8,862 bases of DNA from an uncultured bacterium. Lineage in GTDB: Bacteria; Patescibacteriota; Saccharimonadia; Saccharimonadales; Saccharimonadaceae. Below, piece by piece: positions 1-6,669 of this stretch (position 1 is its first letter; each line of letters opens with the position of its first letter). The position numbers and the translations under genes were made by a program. The notes under the pieces are model-generated. The model saw only the letters and a list, made by a program, of their open reading frames with translations, searched no databases and was not told the origin of the DNA. The stretch covers positions 1 through 8,862 of the forward strand of contig CALHWG010000039.1 of the NCBI GenBank assembly GCA_938036745.1, in the 5' to 3' direction.

Positions 1-213
1 TTCCTTGATGAAACCGCGAGAATTGGAATTTATAGCCAAGAAATTGGTTCTGAATTTTTCGAAATGAATATAAAAGATGCAATTGAAAAAATCTACCTTG
101 ACCAAAATATTTCAATCACGGAGGAAAAGATTTATCGAATTTTATATCAATATCTCTTTTCTGTTGAAGATTTTGAAACGTCTATTAGCGAACTTTCTGG
201 CGGGCAAAAATTT
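1..213 (+). pseudogene. ABC-F ATPase fragment: middle of an ATPase domain up to the signature motif
   Basis: The frame is already open at base 1, so the start lies outside the window. It reads FLDETARIGIYSQE, the Q-loop region of an ABC-F second ATPase domain, then a helical segment, then SELSGGQK, the ABC signature, at 190-210. The frame stays open to a stop at 367-369, but everything after about 213 is antisense to the ABC-F gene on the other strand and does not look like an ABC domain. Walker B, the D-loop and the H-switch that should follow the signature are absent. The piece fits exactly what is missing from the second domain of the leftward ABC-F gene, so it may be an inverted part of that gene. 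It could instead be the remnant of a convergent paralogue. The ABC identity is firm; the origin is inference. Confidence 0.7.
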
Positions 214-1384
214 CCAAAATTCCACCAACTTTTAAATCAAAATTTACATTTTCAAAAAGAATTTTTGCGCCATTTTTATTTTCAAGCGCATCTTCAAGCG
301 AGCCATAGCCGAGTGCAAGATTTTCCGCACGCACTAAACTTCGCACCGAACGTTTTTCTTCATTTTTAATACCAATTTTAACATTTTTGGCCTTAAATTT
401 TTGATAAGATTTCGCCGCCTTAAAACCTAGATTTTCAACATTTGCTTGATCAATCCAAAAACTCGGTTTTTCAATCAACTCCAGATCTGCTAGCTCTTCG
501 CGAGATTTATTTTCGAGCCGCTTAAACCGTTGGATCGTGCTCGGATCACGAGCCTTCTCCTTCATTCGCTGATATTCACGAACTTTATCTTTCAGATTTG
601 CAATTCGGCGTTGAATACTCTCAAAATCTTGAATTTGATTGGTAGTCGAAAACATATTCGCCCGCAAATAATCGTCATAATTTCCTTTAAAGATATAAGT
701 TTTGCCATCGCGAATTTCAATAATTCTATCAACTTTCGAAAGTACATCACGGTCGTGTGTAATCACTAAAACCGCCTCATTGGAATTCTTCATCCAGTTT
801 AAAAAACGATTTTTGGCGTGCGAATCCATAAAATTAGTCGGCTCATCAACGAGCGCCAAATCAGCTTTCGAATGGATAATTTTAATCGTATCAACTAAAC
901 GTTTCTGACCGCCCGAAAGTGTTTTCATCTGGCGACTTTCAAAACCACCAAGGCCAAAATCACGAAGTTCAGCTTTAATTTTATCTTCAATAAAGTGGAA
1001 ATTTTTCTCCTGAAAGCGATTTAGAGCATCAGTGTATTTTTCGATCAGCTCCATATTTTCGCCCATTTTTTCAGGAAGTTCACGCAAAAGTTTCGAAAGA
1101 TGAGCGTATTCCGGTAGATCATTCAAGATGAAATCAAGCACAGTTTGCTCACCAACGCTGGAATATTCCTGTTGTGTTCTGGCAATAACTGAACCTTTTC
1201 GAAAAATCACTTCGCCCGAAAAATCTTGGTCACGACCAAGTAAAATACCAAAAAGCGTGGATTTTCCAATTCCATTTCTCCCGATTAAACCAACTTTTTC
1301 GCCCTCATCAATGCTGAATTTTATGTTCTGAAGAAGTTGCTTGTTGCCAAAAGATTTTTCAGTAATTTCTACACTAAGAATCAT
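185..1384 (-). CDS. ABC-F family ATPase, 3'-truncated by an inversion-type junction
   Basis: ABC-F proteins are soluble twin-ATPase factors that act on the ribosome E site in translation control or antibiotic protection; they do not transport. In this 399-residue product the first ATPase domain is complete: Walker A GRNGIGKST at 35-43, signature LSGGQ at 156-160, Walker B and DEPTN at about 176-184, and H-switch His210. A charged linker follows at about 245-310 (KDKVREYQRMKEKARD), typical of the P-site tRNA interaction motif. The second domain begins at about 346 but ends at VNFDLKVGGILEIF, where a P-loop should come next; the last residues, ARQKVR, are out of family. Family members usually have about 500-650 residues, so roughly the last 150 or more are missing. 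The ATG lies 1 bp after the glycosyltransferase stop with no clear Shine-Dalgarno site (AAAGAAAT only), suggesting coupled translation. The ABC-F subclass cannot be assigned. Confidence 0.88.
   Translation of the reverse strand: MILSVEITEKSFGNKQLLQNIKFSIDEGEKVGLIGRNGIGKSTLFGILLGRDQDFSGEVIFRKGSVIARTQQEYSSVGEQTVLDFILNDLPEYAHLSKLLRELPEKMGENMELIEKYTDALNRFQEKNFHFIEDKIKAELRDFGLGGFESRQMKTLSGGQKRLVDTIKIIHSKADLALVDEPTNFMDSHAKNRFLNWMKNSNEAVLVITHDRDVLSKVDRIIEIRDGKTYIFKGNYDDYLRANMFSTTNQIQDFESIQRRIANLKDKVREYQRMKEKARDPSTIQRFKRLENKSREELADLELIEKPSFWIDQANVENLGFKAAKSYQKFKAKNVKIGIKNEEKRSVRSLVRAENLALGYGSLEDALENKNGAKILFENVNFDLKVGGILEIFARQKVR
206..210. other. Inversion-type junction in an A5 tract
   Basis: Recognisable ABC-F sequence on the plus strand runs to LSGGQK (193-210). 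Recognisable ABC-F sequence on the minus strand runs to LEIF (217-206). The two therefore meet head-on and overlap in the short run AAAAA at 206-210. Beyond it, each strand's frame is only the antisense of the other half. Short homology at an inverted join is typical of template-switch chimeras (multiple displacement amplification or fold-back reads) and also of microhomology-mediated inversion. The sequence alone cannot tell these apart. Confidence 0.65.
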
Positions 1385-1385
1385 A

Positions 1386-2696
1386 TTATTTCTTTAATTT
1401 TCGCGATAGTTTTTCGAGCCAATTTCGCGGTTCTTGTTTTTTCTTTTCGATCACAAAATTATAAATTTCTTCAAATTTCGAAATTGTAAAATTCAAATCA
1501 TGTTTTTTAATAATTTCGAGCCCTTTTTTCGAAAAATCTGCCGCAAGTTTTTTATCGTTTAAAATCTTTGAGATGTTTTCAGCAATTTGTTCAACGTTAT
1601 CAGTTTCACACAAAAAACCATTCACGCCATCTTGACAGATTTCTTTAACCGCACCAACATCAACACCAATCACAGGCTTACCACAAGCGGCTGCCTCAAG
1701 AAAAACAATTCCTTGAGTTTCAGTTGGGCTTGCTGAGACAAACACGCTAGCCGCACGGTGAAAATTCACTAAATCTTCGCCAAGTTGCGTACCCATAAAG
1801 TGCACATTTTTCGAAATTCCCAGTTTATAAACCAAATTCTCAAGATTTGGGCGATCGGTGCCGTCGCCAACAATCACTAGCTGAGCTTTTTTGTTATTTT
1901 TTAATACTTCATTAAACGCTAAAATCAATGTTGAAATGTGTTTTTCGGCGTCAACACGACCAATATTCATTACAATTGGTGAGTTTTGTGGCAAATCAAA
2001 TTTTTCAAAAAATTCTTTTGGCGGTTTTTCAGGAGTAAATCGGCTTAAATCAATACCGTTCGAAACAGCCTCAATCGGCATTTTAGCTTTTTCTGGATTT
2101 CGAAAATGTCTTTCAATCGCTTGCTGAGTTGGCATTGTAGCATAATCTGCTTGAAGCGCAAAGCGTTTAGTATATAGTAAAACAGTTCGGTTAATAATCG
2201 GCGATAGCGGTGCAAGCATTTTTAAATTATCGAATAAGTTCTCAGGGCTAGAATGATTGGTGATTACCACTGGAATATTATGTTTTCGTGAAAAATCAAT
2301 CATTGCTTGACCAACAAAAAGTTGCAATTGAATATGTGAAACATCTGGCATAAAATTATTTTCTTTGCAAAATTTGCGGATTTCACGGATTGGCAAAAGT
2401 GAAAGTCGATAACCATTATGAAGATAAATCCGCGGAATAGTAATTCGGCCACCAGCAATTTTGCGTGGCTCAGGCAGAGTCTCGGTTTGATTTGGGTAAA
2501 AAGGGAAGTTAGTTGAACTCAAGCGAACTACACGGTAACCATCAACTTCTTCAATATAATATTTACCCGTTTGACTTGGCGCAAAAACCACAACTTCGTG
2601 GCCATGAGCCGTCATTTGCTCGGCTAAATTTTTCGAAAAGACCGAAATTCCATTAATCATCGGCCAGAATAAATCAGATGCAATTGCAATTTTCAT
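1386..2696 (-). CDS. GT4-family glycosyltransferase (GT-B fold)
   Basis: Probably transfers a sugar from a nucleotide-sugar donor to a lipid or glycan acceptor at the cytoplasmic membrane face. The acceptor is unknown; processive or diacylglycerol/phosphatidylinositol-type glycosyltransferases are the closest flavour. I start it at the ATG at 2696 (436 aa). An upstream TTG at 2732 lies in the -35 box of the promoter and would only add a non-homologous MKSAAKSVIIKL. The N-terminal Rossmann domain opens MKIAIASDLFWPMINGIS, the usual donor-independent GT-B start with a glycine-rich turn. The C-terminal donor domain has GRVDAEKH (about 246-253), VIVGDG, and the GT4 E-x7-E motif ETQGIVFLE (Glu326 and Glu334), then GKPVIG. 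The tail EKKKQEPRNWLEKLSRKLKK is a basic, probably amphipathic helix suited to peripheral membrane binding. First gene of a two-gene operon with the ABC-F gene. Confidence 0.88.
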   Translation of the reverse strand: MKIAIASDLFWPMINGISVFSKNLAEQMTAHGHEVVVFAPSQTGKYYIEEVDGYRVVRLSSTNFPFYPNQTETLPEPRKIAGGRITIPRIYLHNGYRLSLLPIREIRKFCKENNFMPDVSHIQLQLFVGQAMIDFSRKHNIPVVITNHSSPENLFDNLKMLAPLSPIINRTVLLYTKRFALQADYATMPTQQAIERHFRNPEKAKMPIEAVSNGIDLSRFTPEKPPKEFFEKFDLPQNSPIVMNIGRVDAEKHISTLILAFNEVLKNNKKAQLVIVGDGTDRPNLENLVYKLGISKNVHFMGTQLGEDLVNFHRAASVFVSASPTETQGIVFLEAAACGKPVIGVDVGAVKEICQDGVNGFLCETDNVEQIAENISKILNDKKLAADFSKKGLEIIKKHDLNFTISKFEEIYNFVIEKKKQEPRNWLEKLSRKLKK

Positions 2697-2703
2697 AAGC
2701 TTG

Positions 2704-2732
2704 ATTATAACAGATTTTGCAGCAGATTTCAA
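2704..2732 (-). promoter_or_regulatory. Leaderless-type promoter of the glycosyltransferase operon
   Basis: On the minus strand TTGAAA (2732-2727) is followed by a 17-bp spacer and TATAAT (2709-2704), with an extended -10 TG one base upstream (TGTTATAAT). The expected transcription start, 7 bases past the -10, falls at about 2697, one base before the ATG at 2696. No Shine-Dalgarno sequence fits in between, so the mRNA is probably leaderless. The promoter also argues against the longer TTG start at 2732. Confidence 0.75.
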
Positions 2733-2891
2733 ACTAAATCAGTTATGCTTAAAAATTCAAAACAACCTGTAATAATTTCTAGCTAGGCGTCTAAAATCAT
2801 TATGATTAACTCATATTTTTACTTTTTTAATTAAAAAAACAATTTTCTTTATAAAAAATCTGAAATTCTGCCAAATTATTAATTTTAAAAT

Positions 2892-2920
2892 TTGCAGAAA
2901 AACTTTGAAAGTGTTAAAAT
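2892..2920 (+). promoter_or_regulatory. Probable topA promoter, near-leaderless
   Basis: The extended -10 TGTTAAAAT has its hexamer at 2915-2920 (5 of 6 to TATAAT). A 17-bp spacer separates it from a poor -35, TTGCAG, at 2892-2897. The predicted start at about 2927 leaves a 5-nt leader before the ATG at 2932, too short for a Shine-Dalgarno site. The bases around the ATG (AAGCTTATGAA) are the same as at the divergent glycosyltransferase start. The promoter is divergent to that of the glycosyltransferase across an AT-rich spacer of about 170 bp. Confidence 0.55.
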
Positions 2921-2931
2921 AAATTAAGCTT

Positions 2932-5310
2932 ATGAAGAATTTAGTAATCGTAGAGAGCCCCGCCAAGGCCAAAACTATTGAAAAATATCTCGGCAAAGAT
3001 TTTACAGTGATGTCCAGCGTTGGGCATATTCGCCAGATTGCAAAAAAAAATAAAGACGGCAGGCGACCAATCGAAACAAACAATAAATATAAAATCACTT
3101 TTGAAGTTGACCCTGGCAAGAAAAAAGTGGTTAGTGAGCTTCGAAAAGCAGTGAAAGAAGCTAACGACGTTTGGCTTGCAACCGATGAAGACCGCGAAGG
3201 AGAAGCGATTGCGTGGCACCTTTGCGAGGTTTTAAAATTAAATCCAAAAACTACCAAGCGAATTGTTTTTCACGAAATTACTAAAAATGCAATTGAAGAA
3301 GCAATTAAAAATCCGCGAAAAATTGACATGAAAATGGTCGAAGCTCAACAGACTCGCCAAACTTTAGACTGGCTGGTTGGTTTCGATCTGAGCCCTGTTG
3401 TGTGGCGAAAAGTTCCTGGTGGTAAGAGTGCTGGCCGTGTACAAAGCCCAGCAGTAAGACTACTCGTGGAACGCGAGCGCGAAATTGAAAAATTCGGCGC
3501 AAAAAGTTCATTTAAAATTACAGGTGAATTTATCGTGCCAAATTCTGGTGAAATACTGAAAGCTGAACTTAATAAAAAATTTGAAAGTGAAAAAGCTGCC
3601 GCTGATTTTCTCGAAAGCCTAAAAACGGCAAACTTTAAAGTTGCAAATATTTCGAAAACCCCCGGAACCCGCAACCCAAGTGCACCTTTTACAACTTCAA
3701 CGCTTCAGCAAGAAGCTAATGCACGGCTCGGATTCTCAGCCAAGAGCACGATGGCGGCCGCACAAAAACTTTATCAATCTGGTAAAATTACCTACATGCG
3801 AACCGACAGCGTAAATTTGAGTGGATTTGCAATTAAATCTAGTGAAGAATTTATCAAGAAAAATTTCGGCGAAAAATACCACAAAGTACGCAATTTTGCC
3901 ACGAAATCGGCCGCAGCGCAAGAAGCGCACGAAGCAATTCGACCAACCGTAATAGCGAATGAAAAAGTTTCAACCAGCCAAGATTTACAAAAGATTTATA
4001 CGCTGATTCGAAACCGAACACTTGCTAGCCAAATGACGCCAGCGCAAATCGAAAAAACCACTATCAAAATTGAAATTTCTGGTCAAGAAAATTATTTCGA
4101 AGCTAAAGGTGAAATAGTTGTTTTTGATGGATTCTTGAAAGTTTATTCAAATGGAAAGAAAGATGAATTCTTGCCAGAGCTTACAAATGGCGACAATTTG
4201 AATTTTAATGAAATTATCGCAAAAGAAGTTTTTTCACGACCGCCAGCACGCTACACCGAAGGTTCTCTTGTTAAAAAACTCGAAGATTTAGGAATCGGCC
4301 GCCCATCAACTTATGCTACAATTCTAGATACGATTCAGACTCGTGGCTACGCTCTGAAAGGTGAAGGTGAAGGAAATCCACGCGATGTGATTCAAATTTC
4401 ACTTTCGAAAAACAAAATTAACCGCGAAGTTATTCAAGAAAAAACTGGCTCAACTAAAGGAAAACTACTGCCGACTGCCAGCGGCGAAGTTTTGAGTGAT
4501 TTTCTAAACGATTATTTTAATCAAGTTGTTGATTATGGCTGGACGGCAAACCTCGAGAATGACTTCGACAAAATTGCTTTAGGCGAAGAAGATCGTCTTG
4601 AAGTGCTTGACGATTTCTATAAACCATTTCATAAATTAATTATGGATTCAGGCGAAATCGACCGAAACGCTGTAGCACCCGCCCGTGAAATTGGAGTTGA
4701 TCCAAAAACTGGGCGAAAAGTTTTTGCACGATTCGGTCGTTTCGGACCAATGATTCAGCTTGGCGATAATAAAATTGAAGGCGAAGAAGTTAAATTTGCA
4801 CCAATGCCAGCTGGCGAAAAAATTGAAACTGTCTCGCTCGAAAGTGCTTTAAAAATGTTCCTTTTGCCACGAAAAGTTGGCAAAACCGAGGATGGTAAAG
4901 AAATTACAGCCAATATTGGCCAATATGGCCCATATATTAAAATTGAAAATACTTTTGTAAGCATTAAGCCAATGTCTCCTTTCGAAATTACCGAAACTGA
5001 AGCTCAGATGCTTTACGAAGAAAAACTGAAGGCTGATGAAAAGCGGATTTTAAAGAAATTTGAAAACGGAATTACAATTTCTCGAGGTGGATTTGGGAGA
5101 AAATATATATCCAGCAATGAAATTAAAGCACTTCTACCAAAAGATTTAGACATTGAAAAAATTACCGAGAAACAAGCCAATGAATTAATTGAAGTTGCAA
5201 AATCTCGAAAATCTGGCAAAAAAACTACAACTAGAAAATCAACTAAACGAAAAACAGCTTCGAAAAATACTAAAAAATCCGTTTCGAAAACGAAAAAATC
5301 TGAAAAATAG
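2932..5310 (+). CDS. topA: DNA topoisomerase I (type IA), C-terminal repeat type with lysine tail
   Basis: Relaxes negative supercoils by single-strand cleavage and passage, Mg2+-dependent. The 792 residues begin with a Toprim domain: MKNLVIVESPAKAKTIEKYL with Glu8, and the metal site DEDREGE at 85-91. The core carries SAGRVQSPAVRLL (167-178) and the catalytic tyrosine Tyr288 in ITYMRTDS, then GIGRPSTYA at about 454-462. The C-terminus differs from E. coli TopA. There are no Cys4 zinc fingers (the only cysteine is Cys98). Instead there are topoisomerase C-terminal repeats, recognisable by GRFGPMIQLG (602-611), GQYGPYIKIE (663-672) and SRGGFGRKYI (717-726), followed by a lysine/serine/threonine tail from about 757. 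Such repeats and basic tails are known from actinobacterial TopA, where they bind DNA and promote processivity. The gene is monocistronic, with its own promoter and a strong terminator, and has no Shine-Dalgarno site. Confidence 0.97.
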   Translation: MKNLVIVESPAKAKTIEKYLGKDFTVMSSVGHIRQIAKKNKDGRRPIETNNKYKITFEVDPGKKKVVSELRKAVKEANDVWLATDEDREGEAIAWHLCEVLKLNPKTTKRIVFHEITKNAIEEAIKNPRKIDMKMVEAQQTRQTLDWLVGFDLSPVVWRKVPGGKSAGRVQSPAVRLLVEREREIEKFGAKSSFKITGEFIVPNSGEILKAELNKKFESEKAAADFLESLKTANFKVANISKTPGTRNPSAPFTTSTLQQEANARLGFSAKSTMAAAQKLYQSGKITYMRTDSVNLSGFAIKSSEEFIKKNFGEKYHKVRNFATKSAAAQEAHEAIRPTVIANEKVSTSQDLQKIYTLIRNRTLASQMTPAQIEKTTIKIEISGQENYFEAKGEIVVFDGFLKVYSNGKKDEFLPELTNGDNLNFNEIIAKEVFSRPPARYTEGSLVKKLEDLGIGRPSTYATILDTIQTRGYALKGEGEGNPRDVIQISLSKNKINREVIQEKTGSTKGKLLPTASGEVLSDFLNDYFNQVVDYGWTANLENDFDKIALGEEDRLEVLDDFYKPFHKLIMDSGEIDRNAVAPAREIGVDPKTGRKVFARFGRFGPMIQLGDNKIEGEEVKFAPMPAGEKIETVSLESALKMFLLPRKVGKTEDGKEITANIGQYGPYIKIENTFVSIKPMSPFEITETEAQMLYEEKLKADEKRILKKFENGITISRGGFGRKYISSNEIKALLPKDLDIEKITEKQANELIEVAKSRKSGKKTTTRKSTKRKTASKNTKKSVSKTKKSEK

Positions 5311-5340
5311 TAATTAATATTTTATTATAAGCGCAAGCAT

Positions 5341-5383
5341 AATGACATAAAAGTTTAAAAAATAAATTTTTATGTCATTTTTT
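5341..5383 (+). terminator. Intrinsic terminator of topA
   Basis: A perfect 12-bp stem pairs AATGACATAAAA (5341-5352) with TTTTATGTCATT (5368-5379). Inside it GTTT and AAAT can add four more pairs (one G-U), leaving the 7-nt loop AAAAAAT. A run of T follows (5378-5383). It lies 31 bp after the topA stop. The stem is AT-rich but long, and the T tract is only on the plus-strand side, so it terminates rightward transcription. Confidence 0.8.
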
Positions 5384-5411
5384 GTTGTTTTTTACAATTT
5401 TGTGGTATAAT
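5382..5411 (+). promoter_or_regulatory. Extended -10 promoter of the sigma4-HARE gene
   Basis: A consensus TATAAT at 5406-5411 is preceded by TG at 5403-5404 (TGGTATAAT). The -35 is weak: TTGTTG at 5382-5387 with an 18-bp spacer is the best candidate, and it overlaps the T tract of the topA terminator. The predicted start at about 5418 gives a 5' leader of about 91 nt. That is much longer than those of the other promoters in this window, which leave 1 to 5 nt. Confidence 0.7.
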
Positions 5412-5430
5412 ATAAATAAAGAAGAGATAA

Positions 5431-5460
5431 ATGGTATTGACAATACTCAAGTGTTATTGA
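5431..5460 (+). CDS. Possible 9-codon leader peptide MVLTILKCY
   Basis: ATG at 5431, about 13 nt after the predicted transcription start, opens a 9-codon frame that ends in TGA at 5458-5460. The upstream GAAGAG is only a faint ribosome binding site. What makes it worth listing is position: it lies wholly in the leader, spans the 5' arm of the hairpin at 5447-5474, and its stop falls at the hairpin loop. A short frame like this also arises easily by chance. Confidence 0.25.
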   Translation: MVLTILKCY

Positions 5461-5490
5461 AAAATAATACTTGGTTTTTATAAAGTATTA
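5433..5490 (+). promoter_or_regulatory. Attenuator-like leader with mutually exclusive hairpins
   Basis: Four complementary words are interleaved: GGTATT (5433), AATACT (5442), AATACT (5466) and AGTATT (5484). The strongest pairing joins CAAGTGTTATT (5448-5458) with AATAATACTTG (5463-5473): 11 bp with one G-U, a GAAA tetraloop at 5459-5462, then GG and T5 at 5475-5479. This has the shape of an intrinsic terminator inside the leader. An alternative 8-bp hairpin, TAATACTT (5465-5472) with AAGTATTA (5483-5490), uses the same 3' arm and so excludes it. A weaker upstream hairpin pairs 5434-5437 with 5443-5446. The layout resembles transcription attenuation; it could also be a protein-binding dyad. 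No known riboswitch class is recognisable. Confidence 0.45.
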
Positions 5491-5499
5491 ACTTTAATC

Positions 5500-5505
5500 A
5501 AGGGA
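5500..5505 (+). promoter_or_regulatory. Shine-Dalgarno-like site of the sigma4-HARE gene
   Basis: AAGGGA at 5500-5505 lies 3 bases before the ATG at 5509, just after the second leader hairpin. It is a partial match to AAGGAGG but is the only plausible Shine-Dalgarno site at any gene start in this window. It supports ATG 5509 as the start. Confidence 0.45.
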
Positions 5506-5508
5506 ATT

Positions 5509-6563
5509 ATGGAACAAGAAACTCAGATTCAGAATGAAAAAATCCAGTTGATTCAAACGGTTATTTCGAATGCTTTGCAAGTTATCGACCAACCGCGAGA
5601 ACGCGAAATTATCAACCGCCGATTTGGGCTTGGCGAAAAGAAACTCTCGAACAAATTGGCGAAAGGCTTGATATTACTCGTGAGCGAGTTCGTCAGCTTG
5701 AAAAAGCCGCACTTATTAGGCTAAAAATTGCTGCCGAAAAGGGAAATATTGAACATCTTGCTGAAATCGAAAAAACTATAATTCGAAATCTTGCCGAAGT
5801 TGGGCGAATTTCGAAAACTAAAAATCTTGTTGAAAAAACTATTGAATCTGAGTCGAGTGATCAGCAAATTTTTAACTTTTTATTTATTGCTGAAATTAGT
5901 TCGAAATTAGTTTTAGTCCAAGAAAACGATAAATACAACAGTGCAATCGCCAATGCAGAATATGGCGACGAACGAAAGATTAAAAAATCAATCGATGAAA
6001 TTGTCAATATCATCAAAAAGAATAAAAGTCCAGTAACCTTGGAGCAGTTAGACGAGCAATTGAGCTATGAGCATCCAAGTCAAATTAGTGCAATTGCTAG
6101 CGTTTCAAAATTACTCGCAACTCTAAACGGGCTTTGGGGCCTTGAAAAGTGGCCGGCAGTGAATCCGAAAAACATTCGCGACAAAATTTTTGTGATTTTA
6201 GAAAGCCAAAAAAAGCCAATGCATTTTTCAGAAATTGCTGAAGAAATTAGAAAGAGCGACTTTAGTCGAAAAGCTGTTACAACTCAAGCAATTCATAATG
6301 AACTAATTAAAGACAAACGTTTCGTTTTGATTGGCCGTGGAATTTATGCACTCGACACTTGGGGTTTCAAACGTGGAACTGTGGCCGATATAATTACGGC
6401 GGTTCTTAAGGAGGCGGGCGAACCACTTTACCGAGATGAAATTGTAAAACGCGTGCTTGAAAAACGCAAAGTTAAAGAGACAACCGTTTTATTAAACCTT
6501 CAAAGCAAAAAAGAGTTCAAGCGCGTAGCAAAAGCAACTTACACTTTAGCTGAACTCGCCTAA
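5509..6563 (+). pseudogene. Sigma-region-4 / HARE-HTH fusion transcription protein, one frameshift
   Basis: Read as one gene with a -1 shift at about 5638-5640, this gives about 351 residues. Residues 12-80 are sigma-70 region 4: PREREIINRRFGLGEK in the first frame continues as ETLEQIGERLDITRERVRQL in the second, a textbook RpoD-type -35-recognising helix-turn-helix. Regions 2 and 3 are absent, so it is not a complete sigma factor. After a charged helical stretch come three winged-helix modules at about 160-217, 222-287 and 290-349. The middle one (NIRDKIFVILE, then RFVLIGRGIYAL) looks like the HARE-HTH domain of the RNA polymerase delta subunit. As written, the first frame stops at 5722-5724 after 71 codons. 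The second frame is open from before the shift to 6563 and has no ATG, GTG or TTG until 6039, so the 3' part has no good start of its own. A base lost from an A-run, by mutation or sequencing error, is the likeliest cause. The role is probably RNA polymerase-associated regulation. Confidence 0.75.
5636..5642 (+). other. Frame-break site in the sigma4-HARE gene
   Basis: The sequence GGCGAAAAGAAACTC needs one more A in the A4 run (5636-5639) to join the two frames as G-E-K-E-T-L. The conserved protein sequence changes frame exactly here, within a few bases. A -1 slip of lysyl-tRNA from AAG to AAA would also join the frames. However, the heptamer CGAAAAG is not a canonical X XXY YYZ site, and no purine-rich stimulator or strong downstream stem is evident. 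Confidence 0.75.
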
Positions 6564-6568
6564 AAACT

Positions 6569-6603
6569 AAAATTCGCTCAAAAATTTGGGCGGATTTTAT
6601 TTT
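6569..6603 (+). terminator. Intrinsic terminator after the sigma4-HARE gene
   Basis: AAAATTCGCTC (6569-6579) pairs with GGGCGGATTTT (6588-6598) over 11 bp, including two G-U pairs, with the 8-nt loop AAAAATTT. The T-rich run TTTTATTTT ends at 6603. It starts 6 bp after the stop codon at 6561-6563. Confidence 0.75.
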
Positions 6604-6631
6604 CGAAAGACCAAAAAGCATAACCACCATC

Positions 6632-6660
6632 TTGATTTTTTTATAGTTTTATGCTATTAT
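6632..6660 (+). promoter_or_regulatory. Leaderless-type promoter of the T4SS-like ATPase gene
   Basis: TTGATT (6632-6637), a 17-bp spacer and an extended -10 TGCTATTAT (hexamer 6655-6660). The predicted start at about 6667 leaves about 3 nt before the ATG at 6670, so there is no room for a Shine-Dalgarno sequence. Together with the upstream terminator it makes this gene the start of a new transcription unit. Confidence 0.7.
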
Positions 6661-6669
6661 TTAAACACT

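Noticed and set aside
214..369. Plus-strand reading frame continuing after the ABC signature
   Set aside because: It is antisense to the ABC-F gene and shows no Walker B or other ABC motif; only the part up to about 213 is family-like.
2697..2732. Upstream TTG start adding 12 residues to the glycosyltransferase
   Set aside because: It lies in the -35 box of a near-consensus promoter, and the added residues precede the conserved GT-B start MKIAIAS.
2779..2892. Palindromes in the divergent spacer: CTAGCTAG (2779-2786), AATCATTATGATT (2795-2807), TTTTTTAATTAAAAAA (2823-2838), AATTTTAAAATT (2881-2892)
   Set aside because: Short dyads are expected by chance in such AT-rich DNA and none repeats as a family. 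The last overlaps the first base of the topA -35, so an operator is possible but unsupported.
2811..3257. 148-codon minus-strand frame over the topA start
   Set aside because: It is antisense to the conserved Toprim region of topA and its promoter, with a composition typical of a shadow frame.
6039..6563. Independent 174-aa gene starting at TTG 6039
   Set aside because: The same frame is open back to 5640 and continues the sigma-4 domain; there is no ribosome binding site at 6039 and the start would cut the first winged helix.
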